Below are positions 38,035 to 48,297 of a stretch of DNA of 64,000 bases, piece by piece. This DNA is from Candidatus Saccharibacteria bacterium UBA6209 (lineage in GTDB: Bacteria > Patescibacteriota > Saccharimonadia > Saccharimonadales > Saccharimonadaceae), in contig DISN01000006.1 of NCBI GenBank assembly GCA_002421965.1, positions 1-64,000 on the forward strand, written 5' to 3'. The notes below the pieces were generated by a model. It saw only the letters and a list, made by a program, of their open reading frames with translations. It ran no database searches and had not been told where the DNA came from. Both the position numbers and the translations under genes were made by a program. Position 1 is the stretch's first letter; each line of letters starts with the position of its first letter.

Positions 38035-39243
38035 TATACCAACTCCATTTACTAGGCTATAGATTGGGAATAATATAGCGCCCACCATACCACCAGCGAC
38101 AACTGCCAGGACTACCATCAATACCGGCTCAATGGCTGTTGATATAGTCCTGATCTCCTCGTCTAGTTCATCTTCGTAAATCTGAGCACACTTACCCATC
38201 ATTTCATCGATCTTGCCAGACTGCTCGCCAATGCTGATCATCTGCGGCACCATCTCCAAGAAATAGTCTTCATTCCTAAGAGATGAAGACAAGGATTTTC
38301 CGCCCTTGACCTTTTCGGCAGCACGATCTATACCCTCTGCGACCACGGTGTTGTTGACAGCAGTTGATGTGATGTTTAGCATATCAAGCATTGCCACACC
38401 CGTAGACATCAGAGTCTGACCGGTCCTAGTGAACCTGGCCATATATAATCGCCTGAACATACCGCTAAACATTGGCACGTTTAACTTAAAGGTGTCCTTG
38501 GTTTTGATGCCAGCCTCTGTCTTGAGGTATTGAATCAAGAAGTATACACCAATACCTATAACCATAATCACAATCCACCAATAGTTTATGAAAAAGTCGG
38601 CGGTATCAACCATGATCTTAGTCAGCAGCGGTAGTTCTTTATTCAAATCTTTGTAGAGATTCTTTACCTGAGGAACAACCGCCACCAACATAAATCCAAG
38701 AACAGCCACAATGACCAGCAAGACGATTATAGGATACGTTAGTGCACCCTTAATTTTGCTCATCATCGCAGCATCCTTTTCCTGCTGAGCAGCAACACGC
38801 CTGAGCGCCTCATCAAGCGTACCAGACGCCTCTCCGGCAGATACTAGCGCCAAATACACATTATCAAACACTTTAGGGTGTTTGTTGAAAGCATCTGACA
38901 ACGAGCGGCCGCCCTCAATATCACCTATAATCTCCTGTACTATCTGCTGCATGCTCTTATTTTGAGTCTGATCATGGACCGTGCGCATACTCTGAGATAG
39001 AGGTAGGCCCGCCCCAATTAGCGTAGCCAACTGCCTGGTAAAAACAATTTTATCCTTTGTGGTGACGCGGTTTGCAAACCGCTTAAAGATCCCAGCTCGA
39101 TCATCCTCAAGCTCTATCTTTAAAGGCGTAAAACCCTGTGCAGACAGCAGCTTTGCTGCCGCAATCTCGCTCTCGGCCTGAACTGTTGACTTGACTATCT
39201 TGTTACTAGCGGCGTCCCTTGCCTCATAAGAATACTTATTCAC
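38032..39243 (-). CDS. pilC: type IV pilus inner-membrane platform protein
   Basis: 403 aa, normal PilC/GspF length. Two T2SSF domains with conserved TRQLATLIGAGLPLSQS and FTRTGQTLMSTGVAMLDML, and three membrane helices (about 168-190, 218-235, 372-395). It couples the PilB/PilT motors to the growing pilus. It follows pilT by 1 nt. Confidence 0.95.
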   Translation of the reverse strand: MNKYSYEARDAASNKIVKSTVQAESEIAAAKLLSAQGFTPLKIELEDDRAGIFKRFANRVTTKDKIVFTRQLATLIGAGLPLSQSMRTVHDQTQNKSMQQIVQEIIGDIEGGRSLSDAFNKHPKVFDNVYLALVSAGEASGTLDEALRRVAAQQEKDAAMMSKIKGALTYPIIVLLVIVAVLGFMLVAVVPQVKNLYKDLNKELPLLTKIMVDTADFFINYWWIVIMVIGIGVYFLIQYLKTEAGIKTKDTFKLNVPMFSGMFRRLYMARFTRTGQTLMSTGVAMLDMLNITSTAVNNTVVAEGIDRAAEKVKGGKSLSSSLRNEDYFLEMVPQMISIGEQSGKIDEMMGKCAQIYEDELDEEIRTISTAIEPVLMVVLAVVAGGMVGAILFPIYSLVNGVGI

Positions 39244-39244
39244 G

Positions 39245-40312
39245 CTACCCCCTCATCAATCTCTCAAATTCGGTTAGGTCAACTGCAAACTCCCTAGCGT
39301 TATCGTAGGTCACAGTACCGCTCTGTACTAAGTTTGCAAGTGTGCGGTCCATTGTCTGCATACCTTGGTCTGCGCCAGTCTGAATTACAGCATCAAGCTG
39401 ATGGCTCTTACCTTCACGGATGATGTTGCGTACCGCCGGATTAGCAATCAATACCTCCGCTGCCACCACACGACCACCACCGATCGATGGCACCAATCGC
39501 TGTGAACAAATTGCCATCAAAATATTAGACAGCTGGGCCCGAATCTGCGGCTGTTGATGCGGTGGAAACACATCGATCATACGGTCAATCGACTGCGCGG
39601 CAGAGTTGGTGTGCAGAGTAGCAAACACCAAGTGTCCCGTCTCGGCAATCGTGATCGCCGCCGAAATCGTCTCGAGGTCTCGCATCTCACCAATCAGCAC
39701 CACATCGGGATCTTGTCGCAAAGAACTACGAAGTGCCGCTGAAAACGAGTAGGTGTCATAGTGAACTTCTCGCTGAACAACGACTGACTTCTTTGACTTA
39801 TGCGTAAACTCAATCGGATCTTCAATCGTAATAATATGCTGGGATTTTTCTGAGTTAATCTTATCCACAAGTGACGCTAACGTAGTGGATTTACCCGATC
39901 CAGTTGGGCCAGTAATCAGCACCAAGCCCCTCGGATAGTCTGCAAAAGAACTAACCACTGGAGGCATCCCTAGCTCGGCTGCTGATTTAATCTCATTAGG
40001 AATTAAGCGCAGAGCAGCTGCCAAGTTGCCTCGCTCGTGAAAGGCGTTAACTCGAAATCGACCTAGATTACCAAAGGCAAAGCTAAAGTCAAACTCCTTG
40101 TCTTTTAGTAGGATCAATCGCTGGTCTTCATCTAGAATCTGAAATACCAGCTGTTCAACTGCAGGCTCATCAAGTGGCTGAGTTCCGGCGGCTGGCGTCA
40201 AGGTTCCATCGATCCTAAGCATTGGTGGCAGTCCAACTTGAATATGGAGGTCAGATGCTCGCTTCTTGACCACCTCTTCTAGTAAAATTTCAATTCTTAG
40301 ACCTTGGTTCAT
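39245..40312 (-). CDS. pilT: pilus retraction ATPase
   Basis: 355 aa. Walker A GPTGSGKS (about residues 135-142), Asp box EDPIEFTH, Walker B LIGEMRD, His box GHLVFATLHTNSA. PilT hexamers power retraction for twitching and DNA uptake. It sits between pilB and pilC. Confidence 0.95.
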   Translation of the reverse strand: MNQGLRIEILLEEVVKKRASDLHIQVGLPPMLRIDGTLTPAAGTQPLDEPAVEQLVFQILDEDQRLILLKDKEFDFSFAFGNLGRFRVNAFHERGNLAAALRLIPNEIKSAAELGMPPVVSSFADYPRGLVLITGPTGSGKSTTLASLVDKINSEKSQHIITIEDPIEFTHKSKKSVVVQREVHYDTYSFSAALRSSLRQDPDVVLIGEMRDLETISAAITIAETGHLVFATLHTNSAAQSIDRMIDVFPPHQQPQIRAQLSNILMAICSQRLVPSIGGGRVVAAEVLIANPAVRNIIREGKSHQLDAVIQTGADQGMQTMDRTLANLVQSGTVTYDNAREFAVDLTEFERLMRG

Positions 40313-40323
40313 ATTTCCCTCCC

Positions 40324-42087
40324 TTATGCAATATCTGCTGCCACTCGATTTACTTCTTCTAACGTCGTAATGCCGCCCAGCGCCTTAAGATATCCATCCT
40401 GGCGCATAGTCACCATTCCCTGCTGAACAGCCAGACGCTGTATTTCTGCAGAAGTAGATCTCTTGATGATCAAATTCTGGATATCTTCGGTGACATCCAT
40501 TACCTCGTACAGTCCGGCTCGACCACTATATCCTCTAGGTGCCTGGGGCGTATCATGTCCCTTAACTAGAGTATAAGCGTTTTGACCAGCAAGTGGCAAG
40601 TCCCTATAGCCCAGATCTTGCGACACTGTGGTCATCTCCTGTTGAGTCTTCGGCAGCAAATGACCGACGGTAGACTGGATAGCTTGAGTCTCTATCGGTG
40701 ACGACTGATAGACGTCCCTCTTCTGGGCAACACGACGAACCAGGCGCTGACCAATAATCGTATTGACCGTCGATGCAATCAAAAACGGCTCAATTCCCAT
40801 ATCAAGTAGTCGCGGCAACACGCCGGCAGCTGAGTTGGTGTGTAGAGTCGAGAACACCAAGTGTCCGGTTAGAGCTGCCTGCACCGCAAGATTCGCAGTC
40901 TCGCTATCCCTAATCTCACCAACCATTACTACATCTGGGTCCTGACGCAAAATTGACCTAAGACCTGATGCAAAAGTCAGACCAACTTCAGCATTAACTT
41001 GTATCTGATTAACGCCATCCATCTTGTACTCAACCGGGTCTTCGAGCGTAACAATATTGACGGTGTCGTCCTTGATCTCCTTGATCAAGGCATACAGACT
41101 GGTAGACTTACCAGAACCAGTCGGACCAGAGGTTAAAATCATGCCATTTGGACGTTTAATCCCCTTACGAATAGTCCTAAGTGCCCGTCCAGCATAGCCC
41201 ATATCCTCGAGCGCAAACGAATTTCCAGACTTGTCGAGTAGACGAATCACCACCTGCTCACCCCAGACAACTGGGCTAATAGCAATACGAAGGTCGACCT
41301 CCTTGCCGGCAACCTCAACAGCAAATTGTCCGTCCTGAGGTATACGGTGTTCATCGATTTTTAGATTGGATAAGATTTTTATTCGACTAACCAAGGCTGG
41401 CTCAATACTCTTTGGCAACTGCATTATCTCCCTTAGGACACCGTCGACACGACAGCGAATCTTTAACGCATTTTCGAGTGGCTCAATATGCACGTCGCTC
41501 GCATGACTCTTAACCGCATACTCCAAAATTGTGCTTAATGCCCTTGAAATTGGCGAATCCTGAACAATCGTCTTTATATCACCTGAAGACTCGGAGGCTG
41601 CTTCCTGCTGCGAGGCCTCAGCGGCAACACTTACTGATGATAAGTCGGTTTTGTACTGACCAAGAACGTGCCGAACACTTGCATCCGATGCCATGAACAC
41701 CTTTAGTGGACGCTGGATGCGATTGGCCAAGTAGTCTACAGCTTGTACATTATTGGCATCAATCATGGCGACTGCAAGCCGATTCTGCACCTCTGCAAGT
41801 GGCACCGCCATAAACCGCTCGGCAATATCTGCTGGCAGCAAGCCAAGTACATCTTGATCAATAAAACTATTACTCAAGTTAACATACGGTACACCAGAAA
41901 CCTGAGCCACTGCGTGAACTAGCAGTTCCGGGTCTAGAATCCCCTCATCGGACAACAGAGAAAATAGCGGCTTATCGTTAGCCTCAGCACGGGCAGCAGC
42001 ATCGTCAAGAACAGATTGCTCAATCAGCCCCTCGCTAACAAGCAGTTTTTGTAGCTTCTCAATCAAGTCATCCGTCAATAGCGCCAC
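40324..42087 (-). CDS. pilB: pilus extension ATPase
   Basis: 587 aa, PilB/GspE length. N-terminal MshEN-like domains (1-150), Walker A GPTGSGKS (near 325), Walker B MVGEIRDSETA, GHLVFSTLHTNSA. The usual tetracysteine zinc loop of PilB is absent: the segment around 450-500 has no CxxC. Powers pilus polymerisation. Confidence 0.94.
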   Translation of the reverse strand: MALLTDDLIEKLQKLLVSEGLIEQSVLDDAAARAEANDKPLFSLLSDEGILDPELLVHAVAQVSGVPYVNLSNSFIDQDVLGLLPADIAERFMAVPLAEVQNRLAVAMIDANNVQAVDYLANRIQRPLKVFMASDASVRHVLGQYKTDLSSVSVAAEASQQEAASESSGDIKTIVQDSPISRALSTILEYAVKSHASDVHIEPLENALKIRCRVDGVLREIMQLPKSIEPALVSRIKILSNLKIDEHRIPQDGQFAVEVAGKEVDLRIAISPVVWGEQVVIRLLDKSGNSFALEDMGYAGRALRTIRKGIKRPNGMILTSGPTGSGKSTSLYALIKEIKDDTVNIVTLEDPVEYKMDGVNQIQVNAEVGLTFASGLRSILRQDPDVVMVGEIRDSETANLAVQAALTGHLVFSTLHTNSAAGVLPRLLDMGIEPFLIASTVNTIIGQRLVRRVAQKRDVYQSSPIETQAIQSTVGHLLPKTQQEMTTVSQDLGYRDLPLAGQNAYTLVKGHDTPQAPRGYSGRAGLYEVMDVTEDIQNLIIKRSTSAEIQRLAVQQGMVTMRQDGYLKALGGITTLEEVNRVAADIA

Positions 42088-42105
42088 GGCTAAACCCCTT
42101 GTGTG

Positions 42106-42336
42106 CTACTGTGCACCGTTACCACCGACCACGATCTCAACCGTTGGGTTTATGGCCTCTGCGTTAAACACAGACTTGCTAGGCTCACTAATCTCAGACC
42201 CTATTGAGTCCACCGTCTGGACCTCTACACCCCGCTCTGGTATCTTCAAAAAAGGTATATTTACTGCTATAAAATAAGCGATTAATATGCCTACGCCTGC
42301 TATCAATACAATCATTGCTATGTCGGTTTTTTTCAT
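42106..42336 (-). CDS. small single-pass membrane protein of the pilus locus
   Basis: 76 aa: one membrane helix (residues 6-28), then a short acidic outer part. Start and PilO stop overlap as ATGA. It occupies the position of PilP in proteobacterial pilMNOPQ operons but has no PilP features; a linker role is inferred. Confidence 0.6.
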   Translation of the reverse strand: MKKTDIAMIVLIAGVGILIAYFIAVNIPFLKIPERGVEVQTVDSIGSEISEPSKSVFNAEAINPTVEIVVGGNGAQ

Positions 42337-43028
42337 GGCTTAATCACCTTTTTATCAATCTTAACATCATAAGCCGGCTGATAATACGCCCGACCCTCAA
42401 TATCCATTGTCAGACTATCCTTACTGGCCTCAACGCTCAGACTGTCAATCTTAATCACTCTTATTGATCGTTCAAACCTAGCTAGTAATGCTTTCAACTG
42501 CTCAGCTGACCCAGATACACTCATCGAGAAGCCAATACCAAGATTTGGATCGTTAGACTCAGACTCTGAATCGCCACCAGACGCAGCCAGCGCGCCCTCA
42601 TCACTAGGGTCAGTCACAGATAAACTCTCGATAGTGAGCCCATCAATCGCACCCACAAACATCACCTGCAGCGACGCACCTAGGGCATCAGCATTTGGCT
42701 CTGTTGGTAGTGCATCTAGCACAGCCTGTACGGCACTGCTGTCATCACTAGATTTAACTGAGTTTAGCGCCTCATTTGTGTCAAGAAGTCTGATATTATC
42801 CTTGAGACCATCCACTGCCTTTAAATTGGCATTAATCGTATTGACTGTAGCCTGTTTTTGACTAATAACCCGACCTTGAAACCATATCTGCTGGACTAAG
42901 AAGAACGAGACCACTAGCGCCATTCCCGAAACAAATGCCGCCACAGCCACAAAGATAAACATAGTTCGCTTTGATGAATCTATCTGCTGACGCTTCCTGA
43001 GCGCCATATTCTTATCGCCACTACCCAT
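42333..43028 (-). CDS. PilO-like alignment protein
   Basis: 231 aa. Cytoplasmic basic start, membrane helix (about 24-48), periplasm-side coiled coil (55-95) and an alpha/beta domain (110-225, GFSMSVSGSAEQLKALLARFE) as in PilO. Overlaps PilN by 1 nt. Confidence 0.75.
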   Translation of the reverse strand: MGSGDKNMALRKRQQIDSSKRTMFIFVAVAAFVSGMALVVSFFLVQQIWFQGRVISQKQATVNTINANLKAVDGLKDNIRLLDTNEALNSVKSSDDSSAVQAVLDALPTEPNADALGASLQVMFVGAIDGLTIESLSVTDPSDEGALAASGGDSESESNDPNLGIGFSMSVSGSAEQLKALLARFERSIRVIKIDSLSVEASKDSLTMDIEGRAYYQPAYDVKIDKKVIKP

Positions 43029-43759
43029 TACCGTCCCTCCTGATCATCAATATCGCTGGCCTTAGCCTCGAATAGGCTGCCTGGTACACCCAGCTTCGAA
43101 TCAGTCACATCGATCTCTCCCTGAGGAGTAATCACCGATACCGCCGAGTCTGACACCATAAATAGTTCATCCGGATATGTAAACCTAAATGAGAACCTCA
43201 ACACCTTTTGCCCGTCGGAATTCTCGCCGAAGCTAGTATCACCAGCGACTATATCTGACGCTAACGGCACCTTGACATCTTCGCCGTCTGTCTTTGACTG
43301 AACCTTGGTGTTAATAATAGTCTTCTTGAACACCTCTAGGGCAACGTACCCATTTGCCGCCGAACCCTCAATTGAAATAGTTTTGTCTTCTGGATTTAAT
43401 CTTAGGTTAGAAATCGTCACGTTATTTGGGGCGGGCGGATTGATTGCAGCCAAAACGTCAAACAACCTCGAGTTGATTGACTTAGATTCGTGCTGCCCAT
43501 TAATCGCCGCAAGCTGCTGTTGGATAGACACCATCTTATCTATGTCCTCCACTGCCATCAGCTTTGCGCCCTCGGCCTTGATCGTGTTGTCCTGAATTGA
43601 CTGAGTGACCAGCTGACCAGCAACTATTAATCCTAAAACTATAGCCACTGCGACGACAACAACTCCTATCAGTATAGACATCGAGACCACAGCATTACGC
43701 ATAGCACGTGTCTTTAGATATTCACGCTTTACATCAGGTATTAAGTTGATTTCAATCAT
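43028..43759 (-). CDS. pilN: PilN-like protein
   Basis: 243 aa. The N-terminal MIEINLIPD motif is the PilN signature that binds PilM. One membrane helix (about 25-50), coiled coil, then a ferredoxin-like domain. ATGA overlap with pilM. Confidence 0.82.
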   Translation of the reverse strand: MIEINLIPDVKREYLKTRAMRNAVVSMSILIGVVVVAVAIVLGLIVAGQLVTQSIQDNTIKAEGAKLMAVEDIDKMVSIQQQLAAINGQHESKSINSRLFDVLAAINPPAPNNVTISNLRLNPEDKTISIEGSAANGYVALEVFKKTIINTKVQSKTDGEDVKVPLASDIVAGDTSFGENSDGQKVLRFSFRFTYPDELFMVSDSAVSVITPQGEIDVTDSKLGVPGSLFEAKASDIDDQEGR

Positions 43760-44802
43760 GCTAAGTTACTCCTCTGAGCCAAGCCTACTGCCGCAGCAAA
43801 TTCCGCAGCCACCGGTGCTAGCTGCTGTCTGGCTTCTGTCGACATCGAAACCCGCTGCCAAGGACTGGCCGCTTGGGTTGGAATACTAGTCTTAGCAGCA
43901 ACATACGCATCTATCTGCGGGATAACTGCACCGAATCCAGACAGATATATGCTCTTGACGCTAAGATTTGGGTACCTTGTCTGGAAAAACTTGATTGACT
44001 TAGTAATCTCTGCAGTAAAGTTGTCCAAAACGCCGTCTATGGCCTTTAAAACCTGGCCATCAAGCCTGTCTGGCGCAAGTCCAAACTTTAGGATAAACTG
44101 CCTTGCTTGAGTATCTTGAACGTTTAGATTCTGTACAGCAGACCGAACAAGAGAACCTATGCCGGTAGGGATCGTCCTGACGAGCCTTGGTGCATCACCA
44201 TAGACAACTGCTAGATCTGTCGAGTTTTCTCCTATATCAAGTATTAGATGCGCATCCTGGGCACCGATCACCATAAGTGAACGAACCATCGCTATGGTGT
44301 CTGGCTCCTCGGCAATTACATTGAGACCAAGCGACTCCACTAGCTCTAATCGCTCCTCTGCGTACGACTTAGCTGTGCTGCTCAGGAGAATCTCGTACTG
44401 CCCCTGGGACTTCGCGCTATCACCAAGTAACGCCCAATCCACCTTGGCCTCATCTATAGCCATTGGTATATACTGATCCACCTGATACTTCATTGTTGCC
44501 CTAAGCTCTTGTTCAGAAACCTTTGGCACGTCAATAATAGTAGTAAATGACTTATTAGACGGCAGCCCGATAGCAACGTTACTTGTCTTGATGCCACTCT
44601 GACCAACTGCCGCCATAATCACCTCGCCAAGCTTGCGGCGAGACTCAGCGGAGTCGCTAGTTGTTATCCTGGAGTCTACTGGAGCATAGCCATAATGAGC
44701 TAAATTCCAGCCATTTGATGTTTTTGACAACTGCACCACCCTAATAGCGTTAGTACCGATGTCTAATCCGAAAAAGTCGCCCAGCCCTTTTGATAATTTC
44801 AT
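43756..44802 (-). CDS. pilM: PilM, actin-like pilus assembly protein
   Basis: 348 aa from ATG 44802, chosen because the protein then begins MKLSKGLGDFFGLDIGTNAIRVVQL and a TTGCAA/TATACT promoter (44813-44841) ends 10 nt before it, implying a leaderless message; the upstream ATG would lie beyond that promoter. Actin-fold ATP motifs: GLDIGTN, LILDIGENSTDLAVV, YLSGFGA. PilM is cytoplasmic and binds the PilN tail. Confidence 0.9.
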   Translation of the reverse strand: MKLSKGLGDFFGLDIGTNAIRVVQLSKTSNGWNLAHYGYAPVDSRITTSDSAESRRKLGEVIMAAVGQSGIKTSNVAIGLPSNKSFTTIIDVPKVSEQELRATMKYQVDQYIPMAIDEAKVDWALLGDSAKSQGQYEILLSSTAKSYAEERLELVESLGLNVIAEEPDTIAMVRSLMVIGAQDAHLILDIGENSTDLAVVYGDAPRLVRTIPTGIGSLVRSAVQNLNVQDTQARQFILKFGLAPDRLDGQVLKAIDGVLDNFTAEITKSIKFFQTRYPNLSVKSIYLSGFGAVIPQIDAYVAAKTSIPTQAASPWQRVSMSTEARQQLAPVAAEFAAAVGLAQRSNLA

Positions 44803-44812
44803 ACTAGTTATC

Positions 44813-44841
44813 AGTATACATAAGTATTTTGAGTTTTGCAA
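44813..44841 (-). promoter_or_regulatory. pilM promoter
   Basis: TTGCAA (44836-44841), 17-nt spacer, TATACT (44813-44818) on the minus strand. Confidence 0.65.
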
Positions 44842-44876
44842 AGAATTTAACACACAATCATCAAGATACCGTAATC

Positions 44877-47690
44877 CTAGTACCTAGGTGGGAGCTCGCG
44901 AATTTTCATAGTACTGATAGCACCCGAGTCGCTAGACTCTGAGCTAGACCATAGATATACATCTGGTCGAAGATTCAGAGTTTCTGCGGGCACATGCCTG
45001 CTCGCTTTCTCTGCCCCGAAAGTCCGTCGTAGATACAGATGATTAGTGACAATAACGCCGTTGACTCTCAGCGGCTGATTACATACAGTGCTACTTAGCC
45101 CGCTAGTCCAGGTGGCTGCGCTTGCGACGGCACCACAGGTACTGACGTAGCTGCCGGACGCACGGTTGGCTATCATCCAGCCATTAACCTCATTCACAGA
45201 CTCACTTATCGCTATACTATTGGCACTGATAACCAGCTGCGGAACAGCAGAGAGCGACGAATATGGGCCGTTATCGTAGGTTATATTTCCCGTAATCTCA
45301 ACCGCACCGGTGGTCTTGATGATTATGCGCTTGCCCGAAGAGACATTTCCCGACAACCGCAGACTACCGGCTGCTCGATATTCACCAGAGTCCAAAGACG
45401 ACAGGTCAACGGTGCCGCTTATCAAGCTACCCGTAGATGTGTCAGTAAAGCTCGCCGTCAAGTTTGTTGGTGGGACCACGCCATAGCTACCGTATACACC
45501 ACCAGAGTTGGCAAATGTGAGCGGATTAAGTCCTTGATCATCGGTCCTAGGCCTACCGTCAGCACCAGATGACAGCATAGCTCCCGACGCGGAGTTCACC
45601 ACCGACTGTGACATTATGCCGTACTCTGCCCATGATCCATACATCTGCAGACCCACCTGCGTCCTAGCTGTAGTTACCTGGCCCGAAGATCTAACGTCTG
45701 CACCCCAGAATTGAATCTTCGGCGTCTTGGCGACAGTCAAACAGACTAGAGAGGAGTGGCGCCACTGCCCTGCCGGGCTATTATGGCTATAGGCCCTAAC
45801 TGAGAGACCCCAGCATATCTTATCGCCAACATCCAAATCACCGACTAGTTGCTCGGTTGATCCCAATGACAGCCTGCCAGGATTAATCACCCTTCCTGTA
45901 CCCCTATCCGAATCATCGCAGCTAGTACTGCCAGACCAAAACACACATGGGTCATTTATATTTTCGCCACCGCCCGTATTAGATATTGAACCCCCGGCGC
46001 GCACCACCAGCTGGCTCATACGCCACTCAGTATCTCGACTCTTTGTCGGGCCCTGGTTGTTTACAATCTTATCAACACCAACTGGCGTATTTGGCTCTAT
46101 CGACCCACCGCTTCTAGACGTATCTATACTTATGCTTGGCAAGAGGTTGTAGTTATATGGTACATTAACACATGCGTAATTAGTCGTGCTAGTGGTGCCG
46201 ACTGTTGAGCTAGTTGGCGCCCACTGCAGCCTCTGGCACAAATTATTACCAACATCATTTTGAGTGACTGTGTAAACTGTCCTGTCTGCGGCGGTGAGAG
46301 GAATTGATCTAATTGTACCCACCGGCCTCCCGATGGCTGCAGTTGCAGACCCATGATGCGACGAGTTCCAGCCGTTGCTAAAGCCAGTGATTCCAGTATT
46401 ACTCAATATAGCAGTAGTGTTGATGCCACCATTCAAAGTCAGAACGTGGGTCCAGCGAATAACTTGATTTGGCGCTGCAGTCCCAGTATTAACATTGTTG
46501 ACCGTGCGGCTGCTTCTTCCTGTTACGTTCCAAGGCGGCATAACAATCCTAGCACATGCAGGAGCCGAGAAACGCCAGCGGCTATCCGTGGAGCTCCTGG
46601 GGGTTGCGATTCGTTGACATACGTAGTTAGGAGTGGTGGCATTATATCTGCTTGCCGTAATTGGCACCATTAGCTTGTCCTGATTCGTACCACCATATCC
46701 CTTATAATAATCGTATGTTTGGTTTGCGCCAGAAGTCGTAATAACTCGATTATTCCTAGTCAATGAGTCACCAACAGGTCTCCAAGAGCCTGGAGCTGCG
46801 CTAGTCCATCGTCTAGCATCGGCATTATTGGCTGCTGGATTGGTTGTATAATAGGTCTGCACTGCCGCGCTCAAACCATTAGCGCCCATACTAAGATTCC
46901 CGATATTCGTAAGCCTATGGATAAAGCTAGCACTCTGACCAACCTCTACGGTTGCTGACGTACCAGAGCTATAGTTTGCCCAGCTACTGCTATTGGCACT
47001 AGACTGTCTAACCCTACTAGCATGGTCCATCTCCCACTTTGGCTCGGCATATGGCTGCAAAGACAAATTACCAACCGGGTTGGCACAGTAGCGCTCTAGT
47101 ACGTAGCGCGTATTGTTGGATGTATCTCGGATTATCAATAGAGGTGAACTACCCTTGGCATAGGCAGCAAAGAATGTCTCACCGCCGTTATTGCCAGAAC
47201 CACCACCTCCATAGAATGATATCCTGCCATTACCGTAAATATTCGGGTCGCCAGTTCGGTACTCAACGCGAATATTAGGATTATTCGCTAGTCTTTGCTC
47301 AAGCTCAATCCATTCGCTAGACGAAACAGTTTTCGCCACCGGTCGTGAGCTCGTCCCTGCTGGTATGCCGATCATCGTCTTAACAATAAACGTGACACCA
47401 ATCTGGTCGCGACTATTGGCGACTGAGCTATTATATTCACTCCGAAGCCAATTATAAACCGCTCGACCATTCGTGAGCCCTGCTGGTACAGCGTAACCTT
47501 GCCTGACGCCATCAATCAAAGCGCTTCCAGACAGGACATCATTATTCCTAACGCTTGGGCTGCCTATATCAATAGTCCGACCAGTAAAATATCCCGTGCC
47601 GCTCACCGCTCCAGCGGAGGGGCTAAATAAGACCGCCCAAATAAACACAACCGCCGGTAGTATCACGACCGTATATCTATTCAGTTTCAT
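44877..47690 (-). CDS. large secreted surface protein at the head of the pilus locus
   Basis: 937 aa with a signal peptide (residues 8-28, cleavage near GAVS). Rich in Ser, Asn, Thr and Arg with scattered Cys pairs. Repeating beta-like blocks of about 100-120 residues sit around 245-650 (each with an R-W-x-H/W pattern and a C-V-x-V-type end). The C-terminal 250 residues include NGWMIANRASG and NGVIVTNHLYL strands. No known adhesin domain or sortase motif is seen. AGGAGGG precedes the start. By position it could be a tip adhesin or PilY1-like factor; this is inference. Confidence 0.65.
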   Translation of the reverse strand: MKLNRYTVVILPAVVFIWAVLFSPSAGAVSGTGYFTGRTIDIGSPSVRNNDVLSGSALIDGVRQGYAVPAGLTNGRAVYNWLRSEYNSSVANSRDQIGVTFIVKTMIGIPAGTSSRPVAKTVSSSEWIELEQRLANNPNIRVEYRTGDPNIYGNGRISFYGGGGSGNNGGETFFAAYAKGSSPLLIIRDTSNNTRYVLERYCANPVGNLSLQPYAEPKWEMDHASRVRQSSANSSSWANYSSGTSATVEVGQSASFIHRLTNIGNLSMGANGLSAAVQTYYTTNPAANNADARRWTSAAPGSWRPVGDSLTRNNRVITTSGANQTYDYYKGYGGTNQDKLMVPITASRYNATTPNYVCQRIATPRSSTDSRWRFSAPACARIVMPPWNVTGRSSRTVNNVNTGTAAPNQVIRWTHVLTLNGGINTTAILSNTGITGFSNGWNSSHHGSATAAIGRPVGTIRSIPLTAADRTVYTVTQNDVGNNLCQRLQWAPTSSTVGTTSTTNYACVNVPYNYNLLPSISIDTSRSGGSIEPNTPVGVDKIVNNQGPTKSRDTEWRMSQLVVRAGGSISNTGGGENINDPCVFWSGSTSCDDSDRGTGRVINPGRLSLGSTEQLVGDLDVGDKICWGLSVRAYSHNSPAGQWRHSSLVCLTVAKTPKIQFWGADVRSSGQVTTARTQVGLQMYGSWAEYGIMSQSVVNSASGAMLSSGADGRPRTDDQGLNPLTFANSGGVYGSYGVVPPTNLTASFTDTSTGSLISGTVDLSSLDSGEYRAAGSLRLSGNVSSGKRIIIKTTGAVEITGNITYDNGPYSSLSAVPQLVISANSIAISESVNEVNGWMIANRASGSYVSTCGAVASAATWTSGLSSTVCNQPLRVNGVIVTNHLYLRRTFGAEKASRHVPAETLNLRPDVYLWSSSESSDSGAISTMKIRELPPRY

Positions 47691-48156
47691 CCGGCCACCC
47701 TCCTAGCTCAGTTACTTTTTGACGCGCCGTCTCCGCAGCTGCTTTATCACCAGCTAGCTCTGCCGTAAACACTACTGTCTTGTAGGAGTCCACGCTACTA
47801 TCTGCCTCAGCCGCCAATACAGCGTATTTAAGCGCTTCTTTGTAATCATCGGTGGCAGAGTATGCGCCTGAAAGGTCACGATACGCCGCGGCTTTATCTT
47901 CTGGGGTCTGTGCGGCTTCAACCGCAGCCTCTGCTAGTTTAATAGCTTCAGCATCTATCTCCTTAAATACTCCCTCCGCCCGCTTACGCTCCGCTTCTAC
48001 GTCCTCTTGTGTTTGCTCACGTATTACGCCGCCGTAGTTAAGATACAGCAAAAAACCACCGGCAGTAGCACCAGCAACCAAGAGTACAATTACTAAAACT
48101 ATGCCTAGCTTTTTTACTGATCTTTTGCGTTGAGGCTTTTTTGAGTCTTTTGTCAT
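47677..48156 (-). CDS. membrane-anchored TPR-like protein
   Basis: About 159 aa from ATG 48156 (MTKDSKKPQRKR...). Basic tail, one membrane helix (about residues 18-40), then Ala/Glu-rich helices (EAAVEAAQTPEDKAAAYRDL...) resembling two or three TPR units. Overlaps the 937-aa gene by 14 nt. TPR proteins such as PilF assist pilus assembly; a similar role is suggested by position only. Confidence 0.65.
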   Translation of the reverse strand: MTKDSKKPQRKRSVKKLGIVLVIVLLVAGATAGGFLLYLNYGGVIREQTQEDVEAERKRAEGVFKEIDAEAIKLAEAAVEAAQTPEDKAAAYRDLSGAYSATDDYKEALKYAVLAAEADSSVDSYKTVVFTAELAGDKAAAETARQKVTELGGWPDETE

Positions 48157-48186
48157 TATCATAAAATGCTTATGCAATATCACAAC

Positions 48187-48195
48187 ATTATAGCA
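48187..48195 (-). promoter_or_regulatory. promoter at the head of the pilus locus
   Basis: Extended -10 TGCTATAAT on the minus strand, about 30 nt before ATG 48156; no clear -35. Confidence 0.55.
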
Positions 48196-48297
48196 CAGGG
48201 TAGGCTAAAAATACACATCAAATAGCAAAATGAAGCGCCCCCGCCAGCGCATAGCCTACAGCGGGGGTAAAACCAGACAATTTAGTCACTTCAATCT

